Assembly (NCBI RefSeq): GCF_009296315.1
Contig: NZ_WHLY01000002.1
Location: 744,001-808,000 of the forward strand
Direction of reading: 5' to 3'
Length of the DNA: 64,000 nucleotides
Source: Salmonirosea aquatica
Lineage (GTDB): Bacteria; Bacteroidota; Bacteroidia; Cytophagales; Spirosomataceae
Shown: positions 10,108 to 19,600 of the stretch, piece by piece
How the letters are laid out: every line of letters begins with the position of its first letter
How positions within the stretch are numbered: position 1 is the stretch's first letter
The notes under the pieces: model-generated
What the model was told of the DNA's origin: nothing
The model's input: the letters and a program-made list of their open reading frames with translations, nothing else
Database searches by the model: none
Program-made: the position numbers and the translations under genes

Positions 10108-10269
10108 GTTTTTTCACCTTTCTAGGGAGTTGGGCATACGATTACACAAAGGTACCGGCAAGAAACTTCTCAAAAATCAGGAAAGGATGGTTCCGGCACG
10201 TTGGAATAATTATTTAAGGTATAGTTGAAAGTAATCTTTTACACCATTCTATTAAACTTAGTTATTACT

Positions 10270-10899
10270 ATGGAAACTCAAAGAAATTTTAACGAAAGGA
10301 ACAATGCATCGAATAACGCCGAAATGGATCAGGACACAGGTACCATCACGGGCGTGTTTCACGACAAGGACGATGCTGAAAAGGCCTACAACAGTTTGCT
10401 GAGCCGGGGATATTCGCGCGATGAGATATCAGTACTCATGTCCGATGATACGCGCAATACTCATTATAAAGATGTTGACGAGGACGACCGTTCGGATCTG
10501 GGCAACAAGTCCATGGAAGGTGCTGGCGTAGGTTCAGCCATCGGCGGAACGGCGGGCGCTATCATCGGGGCCATTGCAGCTATCGGTACCGCTATTGCCC
10601 TACCCGGACTCGGTTTGGTTATAGCAGGACCTATCGCCGCCGGACTGGCCGGAGCTGGTGCGGGCGGACTGACGGGCGGAATTATTGGTGCCCTGGTAGG
10701 CTCCGGTATTCCTGAGGAACGCGCTGCGGTTTATAAGGAAAGTCTGGAAAATGGCGGAATCGTGGTAGGTGTCAAAGCACGTAATCATGAAGAAGGTACT
10801 GCTATTTCTGACGAATGGAAAACCTACCGGGGACGCAATATCCACACAGGTTGGGAATCGGACGTATGGAATACGACGACCAGCGACCGTATTCTTTAA
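10270..10899 (+). CDS. General-stress-type protein with glycine-zipper region
   Basis: A 209-residue protein. Residues about 20-55 (TGVFHDKDDAEKAYNSLLSRG, then SVLMSD) match the N-terminal domain of general stress protein 17M/YflT. A very Gly/Ala-rich central stretch (about 80-145) can form two or three membrane-inserting zipper helices. The C-terminal part (EERAAVYKESLENGGIVVGV) has the beta-alpha pattern that often follows in this family. The ATG at 10270 (METQRNF) is preferred over a TTG 45 bases upstream. Membership of a stress regulon is inferred from the family only. Upstream, TTG at 10201 and TATAGTTG at 10220 form an imperfect promoter match. Confidence 0.75.
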   Translation: METQRNFNERNNASNNAEMDQDTGTITGVFHDKDDAEKAYNSLLSRGYSRDEISVLMSDDTRNTHYKDVDEDDRSDLGNKSMEGAGVGSAIGGTAGAIIGAIAAIGTAIALPGLGLVIAGPIAAGLAGAGAGGLTGGIIGALVGSGIPEERAAVYKESLENGGIVVGVKARNHEEGTAISDEWKTYRGRNIHTGWESDVWNTTTSDRIL

Positions 10900-10940
10900 G
10901 GGATTTCTTTTAGAATAAACAAAGGATTGTATCCTTGATA

Positions 10941-10972
10941 AATCCCCCGTCCTAGCGACGGGGGATTTTTTT
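10941..10972 (+). terminator. Intrinsic terminator after the stress-type gene
   Basis: ATCCCCCGTC (10942-10951) pairs perfectly with GACGGGGGAT (10957-10966) around CTAGC, followed by seven Ts. Confidence 0.88.
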
Positions 10973-11048
10973 AATGTATATTCTCTTCGATTCCGGTCGC
11001 CCCTTTTCCCAGCCTTTCTTACCTTAGCGCCTTCAACGCACCCTAACT

Positions 11049-11687
11049 ATGATAGAAATCAAATCCTTTGTTTTCAGCCCATTTTCCGAAAACACCTACG
11101 TACTTTACGACGGAAGTAAGGAAGCCATTATCATCGACCCCGGCTGTTATGAACCATACGAATATGATGAGCTCAACAATTTTATCAAAAATAATCAGCT
11201 TACCCCCGTCGGTATTTACAATACCCACGCGCACATCGACCACGTGCTGGGGGTAGAAAAATTAAAAAATATATACAAGGTACCCTTCGCCCTGCACAAG
11301 CTCGATGAGCCGCTGCTGCGGGCGGTCAAAACCTACGCCCCAAACTATGGCTTCCCCGTTTTCTCGGAACCTGCCGTAGAGCGCTGGCTCAAAGAAGGCG
11401 AAACCGTGGAATTCGGCAATTCCTCACTGGGTATCCGCTTCGTGCCCGGCCACGCACCCGGCCATGTCGCTTTTGTCAATGACGCGCAGAAATTCGTGAT
11501 TGGGGGCGATGTGTTGTTTCGGCAGAGCATTGGCCGCACCGACCTACCCGGCGGCAATATGGGTACCCTTCTGAACAGTATTCGCACCCAACTATTCACC
11601 CTGCCTGACGACTACACCGTGTACGCCGGCCACATGCAACCGACTACCATTGGGTATGAGAAGAAGCACAATCCCTTTCTGAATTAG
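11049..11687 (+). CDS. MBL-fold metallo-hydrolase (glyoxalase II-like)
   Basis: A 212-residue single-domain metallo-beta-lactamase-fold protein. The metal-binding motif THAHIDH gives His60, His62, Asp64 and His65. Further ligands are the His in PGHAPGHVAFV, the Asp in IGGDVLF, and the His in YAGHMQPTT. It resembles the YcbL/GloB-like group that hydrolyses thioesters, but it lacks the C-terminal glutathione-binding domain of true GloB, so the substrate is open. It sits 10 bases before pssA and the two are probably co-transcribed. Cytosolic. Confidence 0.88.
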   Translation: MIEIKSFVFSPFSENTYVLYDGSKEAIIIDPGCYEPYEYDELNNFIKNNQLTPVGIYNTHAHIDHVLGVEKLKNIYKVPFALHKLDEPLLRAVKTYAPNYGFPVFSEPAVERWLKEGETVEFGNSSLGIRFVPGHAPGHVAFVNDAQKFVIGGDVLFRQSIGRTDLPGGNMGTLLNSIRTQLFTLPDDYTVYAGHMQPTTIGYEKKHNPFLN

Positions 11688-11697
11688 CCTCCCGCTC

Positions 11698-12387
11698 ATG
11701 AAACGACACATTCCCAACGCCCTTACCTGTGCTAACCTCCTCTGCGGCTGTGTGGGTATCGTGGAGGCATTTCACAGCAATATTCTTCTGTCGTGTGGGC
11801 TGATCGGCCTGGCGGCTGTGTTCGATTTTTTCGATGGCTTCGCCGCTCGCCTACTGAAGGTGAGTTCACCGATTGGGAAAGAGCTGGATTCTCTGGCCGA
11901 CATGACTACGTTCGGGGTACTGCCTGCCATCATCATCTACCAACTGCTGGTGCGGAGCGTACCTGAAATGGAAGATATGTGGATACCCAATCTGGCCTTC
12001 CTGATTGCCGTTTGCTCGGCGTTGCGGCTGGCGAAGTTCAACATCGATCCCCGGCAAAGTGACTCGTTCATTGGGGTACCTACCCCCGCCAACGCGTTGC
12101 TGATAGCATCACTGCCTTTCATCATCCGCTTTCATCCCGCGTGGGAATCCGTGATCGTAAGTACCCCTACCCTTTTGATTTTTACAGTGGTTATGTCTTA
12201 CTTGCTGGTAGCCGAGTTGCCACTTTTTGCTTTGAAATTCAAATCGTTCGGCTGGAAGGGCAATCAGGTGCGGTATTCGTTTTTGCTGGCATCCGTCCTG
12301 CTGCTGGCTACTCTGGGCGTACTAGGGGTACCTTTGGTGGTGGCGTTGTACGTGCTGATGAGTGTGGGGGTAATGCTGGTGAAGTAG
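11698..12387 (+). CDS. pssA: CDP-diacylglycerol--serine O-phosphatidyltransferase
   Basis: A 229-residue integral membrane enzyme that makes phosphatidylserine, the precursor of phosphatidylethanolamine. The CDP-alcohol phosphotransferase signature is complete: Asp46-Gly47, Ala50-Arg51, Gly60, Asp64 and Asp68. The N-terminal IPNALTCANLLCGCVGIV is typical of the PssA subgroup, and there are about six to seven hydrophobic segments. The usual partner psd is not in the window. It follows the MBL hydrolase by 10 bases. Confidence 0.92.
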   Translation: MKRHIPNALTCANLLCGCVGIVEAFHSNILLSCGLIGLAAVFDFFDGFAARLLKVSSPIGKELDSLADMTTFGVLPAIIIYQLLVRSVPEMEDMWIPNLAFLIAVCSALRLAKFNIDPRQSDSFIGVPTPANALLIASLPFIIRFHPAWESVIVSTPTLLIFTVVMSYLLVAELPLFALKFKSFGWKGNQVRYSFLLASVLLLATLGVLGVPLVVALYVLMSVGVMLVK

Positions 12388-12414
12388 TGCCAACCTACTA
12401 GTACTTATGCGTCG

Positions 12415-12795
12415 CTAGGTGCCTTCTGAATACCTAATCGGATCAATGACTTTCAGACCATCAATCCAAATAAAATCCTGAACGTTGTGGGAGTATAAAT
12501 CTAAGTCTCTGAGTAGGGCAGTTGCCGCTATGAGGGCATCGCCTATCTACATTTTCCGGATTTTTCTCAATAAGATAGCTCTATCGATTATTTGTCGATC
12601 CACGGATTGCACAACCATCAATGCAAAAAGACTCTTGAAATACTGCTCGTCTTTATCTGCAAGTTGATGGTAACCCAGTGTTTCCAAACGAGAAATTTCC
12701 GACACACTGGCATCAGGATGCAATAAGAGTGGGCGTAGATAATCAAACTTTGATTAAGAAGAATAAATCAACAAATTACTATCAATCAAGTACAT
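12415..12795 (-). pseudogene. VapC-type PIN-domain toxin pseudogene
   Basis: Reading the minus strand from the ATG at 12795 gives a continuous 126-codon PIN-domain frame interrupted by two in-frame stops: TAA at codon 14 (12754-12756) and TAG at codon 83 (12547-12549). There is no frameshift. Conserved parts are MYLIDSNLLIYSS (first acidic residue), SEISRLETLGYH (second), and IGDALIAATALLRDLDL followed by YSHNVQDF (third and fourth). PIN proteins usually read KMSxGDA where this one has a stop, so the TAG probably replaced a Ser codon. Intact, it would be an RNase toxin paired with the antitoxin 10 bases upstream. Two stop codons of different identity argue against recoding. Confidence 0.85.
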
Positions 12796-12805
12796 AACTT
12801 ACCTT

Positions 12806-13039
12806 CTAATTGCGTAAAGGTAAAATTCGATCCTGACGACCTTGTTCGAATTCAGCCAAATAGGCATCAAGATCGTCACGATCCTGCCCGCCGAGTTCTA
12901 TATTTTTTTTGTGAAAAGCCTCATTTTCTGGCAATTCAGGCTCGCTAAGTGGCATAACCTCAACACCCAGCCGATTAAGCATTGGAATCAGCCAATTTAC
13001 ATCTTGCTCATTCGGAAGTGTCACGATCAATTTTGTCAT
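12806..13039 (-). CDS. Antitoxin-like protein of a VapBC pair
   Basis: A 77-residue acidic protein, intact, placed directly upstream of the PIN-domain pseudogene in the usual antitoxin-toxin order. I see no DNA-binding motif I can name with certainty; the N-terminus MTKLIVTLPNEQD is a short beta strand and the second half is charged and helical, as in antitoxin C-termini that wrap the toxin. The call rests mainly on position and size. With its toxin dead it is now an orphan and may be decaying or may protect against related toxins. Confidence 0.7.
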   Translation of the reverse strand: MTKLIVTLPNEQDVNWLIPMLNRLGVEVMPLSEPELPENEAFHKKNIELGGQDRDDLDAYLAEFEQGRQDRILPLRN

Positions 13040-13102
13040 CGTTTCTTGTCTAGTAAAACAGTTGAATTCAAATTTACATTAATTATAGCTGAGCACGAAA
13101 TG

Positions 13103-13525
13103 TTACTTTTTATGATCTTTTACCACCGTACTGCTTGAACGGAAGTCATAGGCAGCGTACCCTAAAAGCAACAAACCTGTTAAAAAAAATGACACCCAGC
13201 AAGGGATAGGCGTGTCGGGGATTCTCATCGGGGCGCATGGCGATATCCCGCAAGGGATCAAAATTCACTTCGATACTTTTATCTTTTGCCGTTTTTCTGA
13301 AATAAGGGTTGCTCTTGGGTAGAGTATATCTTTCCCCTTGTGCCAAACGAGAATCTTGTTGGGACTTTTCAAGGTACCTAGCCCTTTGACCCTACCCACG
13401 ATCAGCATACGTACCAGAGGACTATACTGTTGTACATAAACCTGCTCTTCATAGCTTTCGTACATCTTATACGACAAAACACAGCAAAACAGTCCAACTG
13501 AGGCGGATAATAGCGCTCTTCTCAT
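13103..13525 (-). pseudogene. DUF3592-like membrane protein, two frameshifts
   Basis: Three consecutive minus-strand frames join into one plausible 140-residue protein. An N-terminal membrane helix (RRALLSASVGLFCCVLSY) is followed by a soluble beta-rich domain (YSPLVRMLI...KILVWHKG). The frame then shifts at a four-C run (13334-13337 on +) into RYTLPKSNPYF...IEVNFDPLRDIAMRPDENPRHAYPLLG. It shifts again at an eight-A run (13182-13189) into a second helix (LTGLLLLGYAAYDF) ending in KDHKK. Restoring one base in the first run and removing one in the second gives an uninterrupted frame. The layout resembles DUF3592 proteins, though the family call is tentative. Both lesions are homopolymer indels, so sequencing error is possible. 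A start at 13552 is an alternative. Confidence 0.65.
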
Positions 13526-13774
13526 TCGCTCATTTCTGAATGTCAGCCTCATACTGGTAATACGTCTAGTTGTCTGTAATCCGCTTATTAAAATTTATCA
13601 AAACAGGTCAAATAACAGATTCACCTCCATCAAAAATCAGCCAGCATTCATATCCTATGCGGTACCTTAAATAACACGAAAAGAAAAAACCGAATTGGTA
13701 AGCCGTTTATTTTATTGCATTTTTGCAGCATTAAAATCATCCATCAAAACCGACTTACTCTACCGCTACCTACC

Positions 13775-14026
13775 ATGCAATTCGTCGCTGATATCAACAT
13801 TATGCCCATCAAAGAAATTCTCGATCCGCAGGGCAAAGCAGTCAAACTAGGGCTACACAACCTCGGGATCGATCAGGTGGACGATGTCCGCATCGGGAAG
13901 CACATCACCATTCGGCTGGATGCCGCCGATGCCGACGAAGCCGAAACGAAGGTAAAAACGGCTTGCGAAAAATTGCTGGCCAATCTGATTATGGAGGAAT
14001 TCAGTTTCGACATCCATCCCGCCTGA
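13775..14026 (+). CDS. purS: Phosphoribosylformylglycinamidine synthase subunit PurS
   Basis: An 83-residue protein of normal PurS size. PurS forms the small bridging subunit of the PurL/PurQ/PurS complex in purine synthesis (FGAR to FGAM). The start MQFVADINIMPIKEILDPQGKA and the block LGLHNLGIDQVDDVRIGKHI are typical of the family, and it ends in FSFDIHP. The inner ATG at 13775 fits the family length; a longer in-frame start at 13715 would add 20 non-conserved residues. purL and purQ are not adjacent. fabH follows after 54 bases, probably with its own start signals. Confidence 0.9.
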   Translation: MQFVADINIMPIKEILDPQGKAVKLGLHNLGIDQVDDVRIGKHITIRLDAADADEAETKVKTACEKLLANLIMEEFSFDIHPA

Positions 14027-14080
14027 TAACTCGCTTTTTTCCAGACTGCCAGTCTTTTTTTTTCGCCAAATCCTGAACCC

Positions 14081-15082
14081 ATGCCTTACGCGCGTATCAC
14101 CGGAGTAGGTTACTACGTACCCGAGCAGGTCGTGACGAACGACGACCTCTCCCAATGGATGGAAACCTCCGATGCATGGATACAGGAGCGCACCGGCATC
14201 AAAGAGCGGCGATACTTCACCTACGGCAAGGAAACCAACGCCAGCATGGGCGCTGCCGCTTCGCGCCAGGCCCTGGAACGTGCCGAACTCACGCCCGATC
14301 AGGTCGATGTGATTGTGTATGCTACCATTACGCCCGATTATTTTTTCCCTGGCTCAGCTTTTCTGATGCAGCGCGAACTGGGCATGGACGGCAAGCCTGT
14401 CATTGACATTCGTGAGCAATGTTCGGGTTTTATTTACGCGTTATCCATTGCCGACCAATTTATCAAGTCGGGCATGTATAAGACGGCCCTGGTGGTGGGT
14501 TCCGAAATCCAGTCCACCTGGATCAATAAAAGTACCGCGGGGCGCAATGTGGCCGTAATATTCGGCGATGGAGCCGGAGCCGTGGTGGTGCAGGGTACCG
14601 ACGACACCGACCACCGCATATTGTCCACACACCTACACGCCGATGGACGCTTTGCGGAAGATCTGTACGTAAAAGATCCCGGTAGCAGCCGCCCCGATCG
14701 CGCCGCTACCAAAGAACTGCTGGACGAAGGTGGTTTCGACGTATTCATGAACGGCAACGCCGTTTTCAAACATGCCGTAGTGCGGTTTGGGGAAGTGATT
14801 CAGGAAGCCCTGGATGCCAACGGTGCCCAAACCGACGAAATAAGCTTACTGGTACCTCATCAGGCTAACATTCGTATCAGTGAGTACGTCAGGCAGCAGT
14901 TGGGACTCTCCTCCGATAAAGTCGTCAATAACATCGAGCGTTATGGCAACACCACCGCAGCCTCCATCCCGATCGCCCTCGCTGAAGCCTGGGAGCAAGG
15001 CCGCGTTCAACCGGGCAACCTGATTTGCCTGGCAGCCTTTGGGAGTGGCTTCACCTGGGCCTCGGCGCTTATTCGCTGGTAA
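14081..15082 (+). CDS. fabH: 3-oxoacyl-ACP synthase III
   Basis: A 333-residue thiolase-fold condensing enzyme that starts fatty acid synthesis by joining acetyl-CoA to malonyl-ACP. The catalytic triad is complete: Cys114 in REQCSGF, His260 in VPHQANIRI and Asn290 in RYGNTTAAS. It starts ARITGVGYYVPE and ends in a GSGFTWASALIRW active-site loop. Its stand-alone position, away from plsX, rpmF and other fab genes, means it could be a second FabH-like enzyme. That cannot be told from sequence alone. Confidence 0.9.
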   Translation: MPYARITGVGYYVPEQVVTNDDLSQWMETSDAWIQERTGIKERRYFTYGKETNASMGAAASRQALERAELTPDQVDVIVYATITPDYFFPGSAFLMQRELGMDGKPVIDIREQCSGFIYALSIADQFIKSGMYKTALVVGSEIQSTWINKSTAGRNVAVIFGDGAGAVVVQGTDDTDHRILSTHLHADGRFAEDLYVKDPGSSRPDRAATKELLDEGGFDVFMNGNAVFKHAVVRFGEVIQEALDANGAQTDEISLLVPHQANIRISEYVRQQLGLSSDKVVNNIERYGNTTAASIPIALAEAWEQGRVQPGNLICLAAFGSGFTWASALIRW

Positions 15083-15194
15083 AGCTTCAGACAGGATCCG
15101 GTTTCGAAGGTTTTCTATTACGACAAGATGCGGTACTGTATGCCCCTTTGTGTCAATTCCTCCCCAATAAATCAGCAAGTTGTGATTTTTTTCA

Positions 15195-15566
15195 CTAGTA
15201 CTGCCCGGTGGCGAGCATAACCAATGTGCAGGCTTCTAGAGGTTCTATTCCCTCCTTCAAGAGTCGATTTTCAAACTCGGTATTCTCCGTACCCGGATTA
15301 AATATAACGCGCCGCGGCCTAAGTGAAATTACGTAGTCGTAATATTCGGGCTGGTTACGAGGTCCTACATAGAGAGTCACTGTATCAATATCCGTGTAGT
15401 TTTCTTTCTGAGTGGTGATCGGCACTCCAGCTACTTCTCCCTGCCGCAGGCCAATCTGAACGATAGAATGGCCGCGTTGCGTCAAACGATGGGCTGCTGC
15501 AAAGGCGTATCGGCCTGGATTGGGCGTTGCGCCGATAATTAAGGTCTTTCCTGTGGACTGATTCAT
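15195..15566 (-). CDS. CoA-binding domain protein (YccU type)
   Basis: A 123-residue single-domain protein with a Rossmann-like CoA-binding fold: TLIIGATPNPGRYAFAAAHR at the N-terminus (nucleotide-binding loop), GHSIVQIGLR, and the C-terminal FNPGTENTEFENRLLKEGI, in which NPG and the acidic tail are the family hallmarks. It corresponds to the CoA-binding_2 family (YccU-like). The biochemical role of the family is unknown. It is transcribed alone, convergent with fabH. Confidence 0.85.
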   Translation of the reverse strand: MNQSTGKTLIIGATPNPGRYAFAAAHRLTQRGHSIVQIGLRQGEVAGVPITTQKENYTDIDTVTLYVGPRNQPEYYDYVISLRPRRVIFNPGTENTEFENRLLKEGIEPLEACTLVMLATGQY

Positions 15567-16036
15567 TTTTTGGTTTCTATTCTTTCGATAAACAATCTGG
15601 AAGTATTAGCTTAAAAATTGCGCCAACCCTTCGGCGCACTCGAAGGGACATGGCTGCAGTTATCTCCACCTATATGTCCCAGCTACCCAAGTCGCACCAT
15701 TGGCAAATCCCGACGGCCTGCCTGCCCTGGATGTTAGTACAGGTGCTCAATATATTCCTCAGCCTGACGACGTATAGCGCTTCTATGTAAAGGGCTTTGT
15801 ACGCTGGCCCTATTTTTTTATTTGTCAACACAAAAGCCGTTAGTTCGGTTTGAATTCAGCCCAAGTCTTATTTCGTATAGGTACCTCTAAACTGTTTTTA
15901 TACGATTGTACCCGACCGTACTTTACCAGTTGAGTATGAAATAATGCAGGGTGATAAAATCAATCCGCACTTAACCTATTCCGTTCAACATTTCGATCCA
16001 TGCATCGAACCTACAGTACCTAATTAACAATAACCC
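15567..16036. other. 470-base intergenic region without a recognised gene
   Basis: This gap separates the CoA-binding gene (-) and the HNH gene (+), which diverge. Bases about 15630-15770 have coding-like composition; one + frame stays open for about 48 codons (...ATQVAPLANPDGLPALDV...) before a TAG near 15770, and another carries MAAVISTYMSQL. I cannot match either to a family. The rest is AT-rich and has one GGTACC at about 15881. It may hold a gene relic and the promoters of both flanking genes. Confidence 0.3.
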
Positions 16037-16609
16037 ATGACAGAGAGAAAGAATAGCAACAGCTACTGGAATGAGAAGTGGGTACGCATCGTCTTCGACC
16101 AAGTCGACAACGCTCCACACTATGAAATATCAAACTATGGACGCCTGAAAAGCTTCCAGACCGATCCTGTAAAAGGAACCATCATCAATGGATCGGTGAT
16201 TCAGGGTTACCGCTCACTTAACATCCGGGTTCCGGGTGGACGCACCATCAACCGCTATGTTCATAAGCTGGTGGCTGATTATTTTCTGGCCCGAACAAGC
16301 AACGATCAGAAGTACGTCATCCACCTCGACTACGACAAGCAAAACAACTATTTTCAGAATTTGAAGTGGGTGACCAAAAGCGAAATGACTGATCATAACC
16401 GGGACAATCCGGCTTTGGTCAATCGGGTCATGCCCCGCCGTACCAGCAACTACAAGCTTACCGAAACCAAGGTACGTATGATTAAGAAGCTCCTTAAAAA
16501 CGACAATAATCGTTTGAAGATGATCGCGAAGCAGTTCGGTATTACCCATACCCAACTTAATCGAATCCGCTCAGGAGAAAACTGGAAGCATGTAACAATC
16601 GACGACTGA
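16037..16609 (+). CDS. NUMOD4/HNH-type protein with C-terminal helix-turn-helix
   Basis: A 190-residue protein. Residues about 12-60 (EKWVRIVFDQV, YEISNYGRLKSF) form a NUMOD4 domain. Residues about 73-122 form a compact HNH domain with the first His in YVHKLVADYF, then IHLDYDKQNNYFQNLKWVT, where most relatives have NHIDGxKxNN, so the residue before the His is Ile rather than Asn. The C-terminal part (KLTETKVRMIKKLL, then IAKQFGITHTQLNRIRSGENW) is a NUMOD1-like helix-turn-helix. The gene is not inside an intron or phage. Such proteins are known as homing endonuclease relatives; here it is a free-standing gene and cleavage activity is uncertain. Confidence 0.8.
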   Translation: MTERKNSNSYWNEKWVRIVFDQVDNAPHYEISNYGRLKSFQTDPVKGTIINGSVIQGYRSLNIRVPGGRTINRYVHKLVADYFLARTSNDQKYVIHLDYDKQNNYFQNLKWVTKSEMTDHNRDNPALVNRVMPRRTSNYKLTETKVRMIKKLLKNDNNRLKMIAKQFGITHTQLNRIRSGENWKHVTIDD

Positions 16610-16684
16610 CCGGACATAGTTGATAAAAGGTACCCCATACCGAGTAAAGAGAAGCTTTAATCAGAGATAAGGGAGTCGCTTTTC

Positions 16685-19600
16685 TTAAGGACTTTCCACA
16701 AGCGGAAGTGATAGAAAAAAGGTGGTACCTATGCCTTCTTCTGTTTCGAACCAGATGCTGCCTCCTGCGTACTCAATGATGCGCTTGGCCATTGCCAGAC
16801 CGAGGCCGGTTCCGCCCTCACGGGTCGTAAAATTGGGCAGAAATACCCGGCTCCTGATGTTTTGAGGAATACCGGTCCCATTATCTTCTACCTCTACAAT
16901 GATTGTTTCATTGTAAGTATAAAGCCTTACCGTAACCTGAGCGGGCCGCGATTCGGGTACGGATTGCCGGGCATTGATGATCAGATTGGAGATGCTGCTG
17001 CCGAACTGCTGGCGATCACCGATTACATAGAGGGGACCGGGGGTAATCTCGCGCCGAAATGTGACGGTATCATCGCTTGAATAGAGTTCGTAAGCCTTAT
17101 TGACTACTGAGGTTACTTCAAACAACTCGTTTTTGGGCGGTGGCATGCGGGCTATATCCGAAAAAGACTGGGCGATGTAGCCAATCGTGTCGATTTGCTT
17201 AATGATGGATTCCATGGCGCGGTTCACTTTTTCCAGTGCTTCGGGGTCATCGCGGCGGATAGTGCGCTGCAACTGCTGCAGTGTGAGCTTCATAGGAGTG
17301 AGCGGATTCTTGATTTCGTGCGCTACCTGCCTGGCCATCTCCCGCCAGGCCGATTGTTTTTCATTGGAGGAAAGCGCCTGTTTGTTGTGGTCCAGATTCA
17401 CCAGCATCTGGTTGTACTTTTTGATCACGGAGCCAATCTCATCGTTCGAATGCCAGGGCAGCGGATCATTGAGTTGATTGAGATTCGTGGTGCTGATTTT
17501 CCGAGCCAGCACTCTCAACGGTTCGATGAGCAAATTGGCCGCCAGGTAGGATACCAGCAGGAACACAATCAGCATGGTGGTGAATACAATCAGCACCGAA
17601 GCCACAATATCAATGATCTGTCGGTCCAGGATTGATTTGGCATCGAACTGAGGAACACTCAGCACGCCGAGTAGCTTTTGATCGTACGATTTCAACCCTA
17701 CATACGCGGTATTGTAGGGTTTATCACCCAAGGATTCATTGAGCAACAGCTGATTTTCCTTTTGCTCGACGATCTGTTTCATGGCTACCGGATTGATAAG
17801 TTCCGAGACTAGCCCGCCCTGATAAAGCATAGGTTTGGAGGCTAGCAGAATTTTCCCAGTGGTGTCGTACAGGTTCACTACCAGATCGCCGTCACGGGCG
17901 ATCTGCTTGATTTGTTGTTCAAAATATCCCTGACTCATTCTCCCCTGGCGGTAGTCGTCCATATAACCTATTATATTGACCGATAGGTTACGAGTATTGA
18001 CGATATGGGCATTTTCCTGATTTTCCCGGTAGTGGCTGTCAATGATCCCCAGTATGAAGAAAAGCACGATCAGCAACGGAATAATGAAGGCGGCATTGAG
18101 CAATATCTGAATCTTAGTAGAATAGGTCAGTGGCAAGTTGGATATACCCGAGTGAAGTGCATGTCCGAAAATGACCAGCGCTACCACTACAACCAGAATA
18201 AGATACAGAAAAGAGAAATTGGCCAGGAATCCGTTCCAGCCCCACGATTTTGTAGAAACCACAATCCGACGGTTGTGGGTACCTACCTGCCCGACATGAC
18301 GGTACCCATGCAGATCGAGACCAGTAGTGTACAGCGCCGAATCAAGCAGAACCGTGGAAGGGAATTTTCGTTCGTAGTTGTAGGGCCCACTGCTGAATTT
18401 TTGCACGTCGCCTTCAAATAGAGCATAGCTGTATTCCTGGTTGTCGGGTGTTTTGACGAACCGCTCGTCCGGCATAGGTGCCGGATCACGGGATACCCGG
18501 GGTCGTTGCCTTAGATCCACCACCACGTACCCCGCCAGTTCAGCTTGATTTTGTATCGTTATGAACGCTACATACTGCTTGGCAAAAGTGGTATCCCGGA
18601 CTGCATTGTCCGGCAGGGGTACCCCCACTCCCGATGTTGACGCGGCAGACGTATCCAGGCCCGGCATGTCAATCATGAACACGCCGGGATAAGGAGTGGC
18701 AAAGGCAGGTTTGCCAAAAGTATTGAGGTAATAATCATGCGAACGGGCCTGGGCGCTATTGTCCAGCGGATTGCCCTGCCGATCGAAGGTAAGTACCTCT
18801 ACGGTGTATTCGTCCAGATACCGATCGAGGTATTGACTTCTGATACGCTGCTGTATCATCTCACGGGCAAGGGGTACATTATTAACCAGGAATTGTTGCA
18901 CTTCCCTGTCCTGAGCCACCAGTTGAATATCCTTCTTGAGCAGAAATTCAGCCAGCGGGTCATTCCCGGTTAATAGTTGCTGTCCAAACTCTTTCTTGTT
19001 GAGTACGTCCTTGGTATTTTCCTGGCTTTCCACTACGTAAGTACCCGTGAGGGCGCACACCAGCGCGGTCAGAAAGTAATACACCGTCGTCGGATATCGG
19101 AAACCGTAGAAGGTCCGCGGAAGCCGGGTGAGATACAAAGTCAGAATGTAGGCCACGTGGGTCAGGAAAATCCACTTGAAATACACCCCTATTAACCAGG
19201 AAACTGCGTATACCAGTCCCACACTCAGCAGCAGTATTGCCCCTCCCACTCGTGGATCGCGCGTGAGCCGGATATACACAATAAACACCAGCTGGGTTAT
19301 CATGAAGTAAAGGCCCGACAGGCATACAAACACGGCTAGGGCGGTAATTTTCAGAGGACTGAATGTGATGCTAAGGGTGATATCGAGGGTATATAGCCTG
19401 CTACCATATATAGCGACGAGTTCGCGGTAGCATAGGTAATACGCCATATAACTGACTAAGAGTATGAGCAGTGAAACCAGATACTGAAACACCGGAGGAC
19501 TTGTGACCAGTCGCCGGTAGGTGACCGTGCGGAAATAGTTCCGATTGGCATATACCAATATCCACAGCATACCCATTCCGTTCAGTAACAAGTCGCCCAG

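Noticed and set aside
12547-12756. Recoded stops in the PIN-domain gene
   Set aside because: One TAA and one TAG in the same short gene cannot be explained by a single recoding scheme; decay is simpler.
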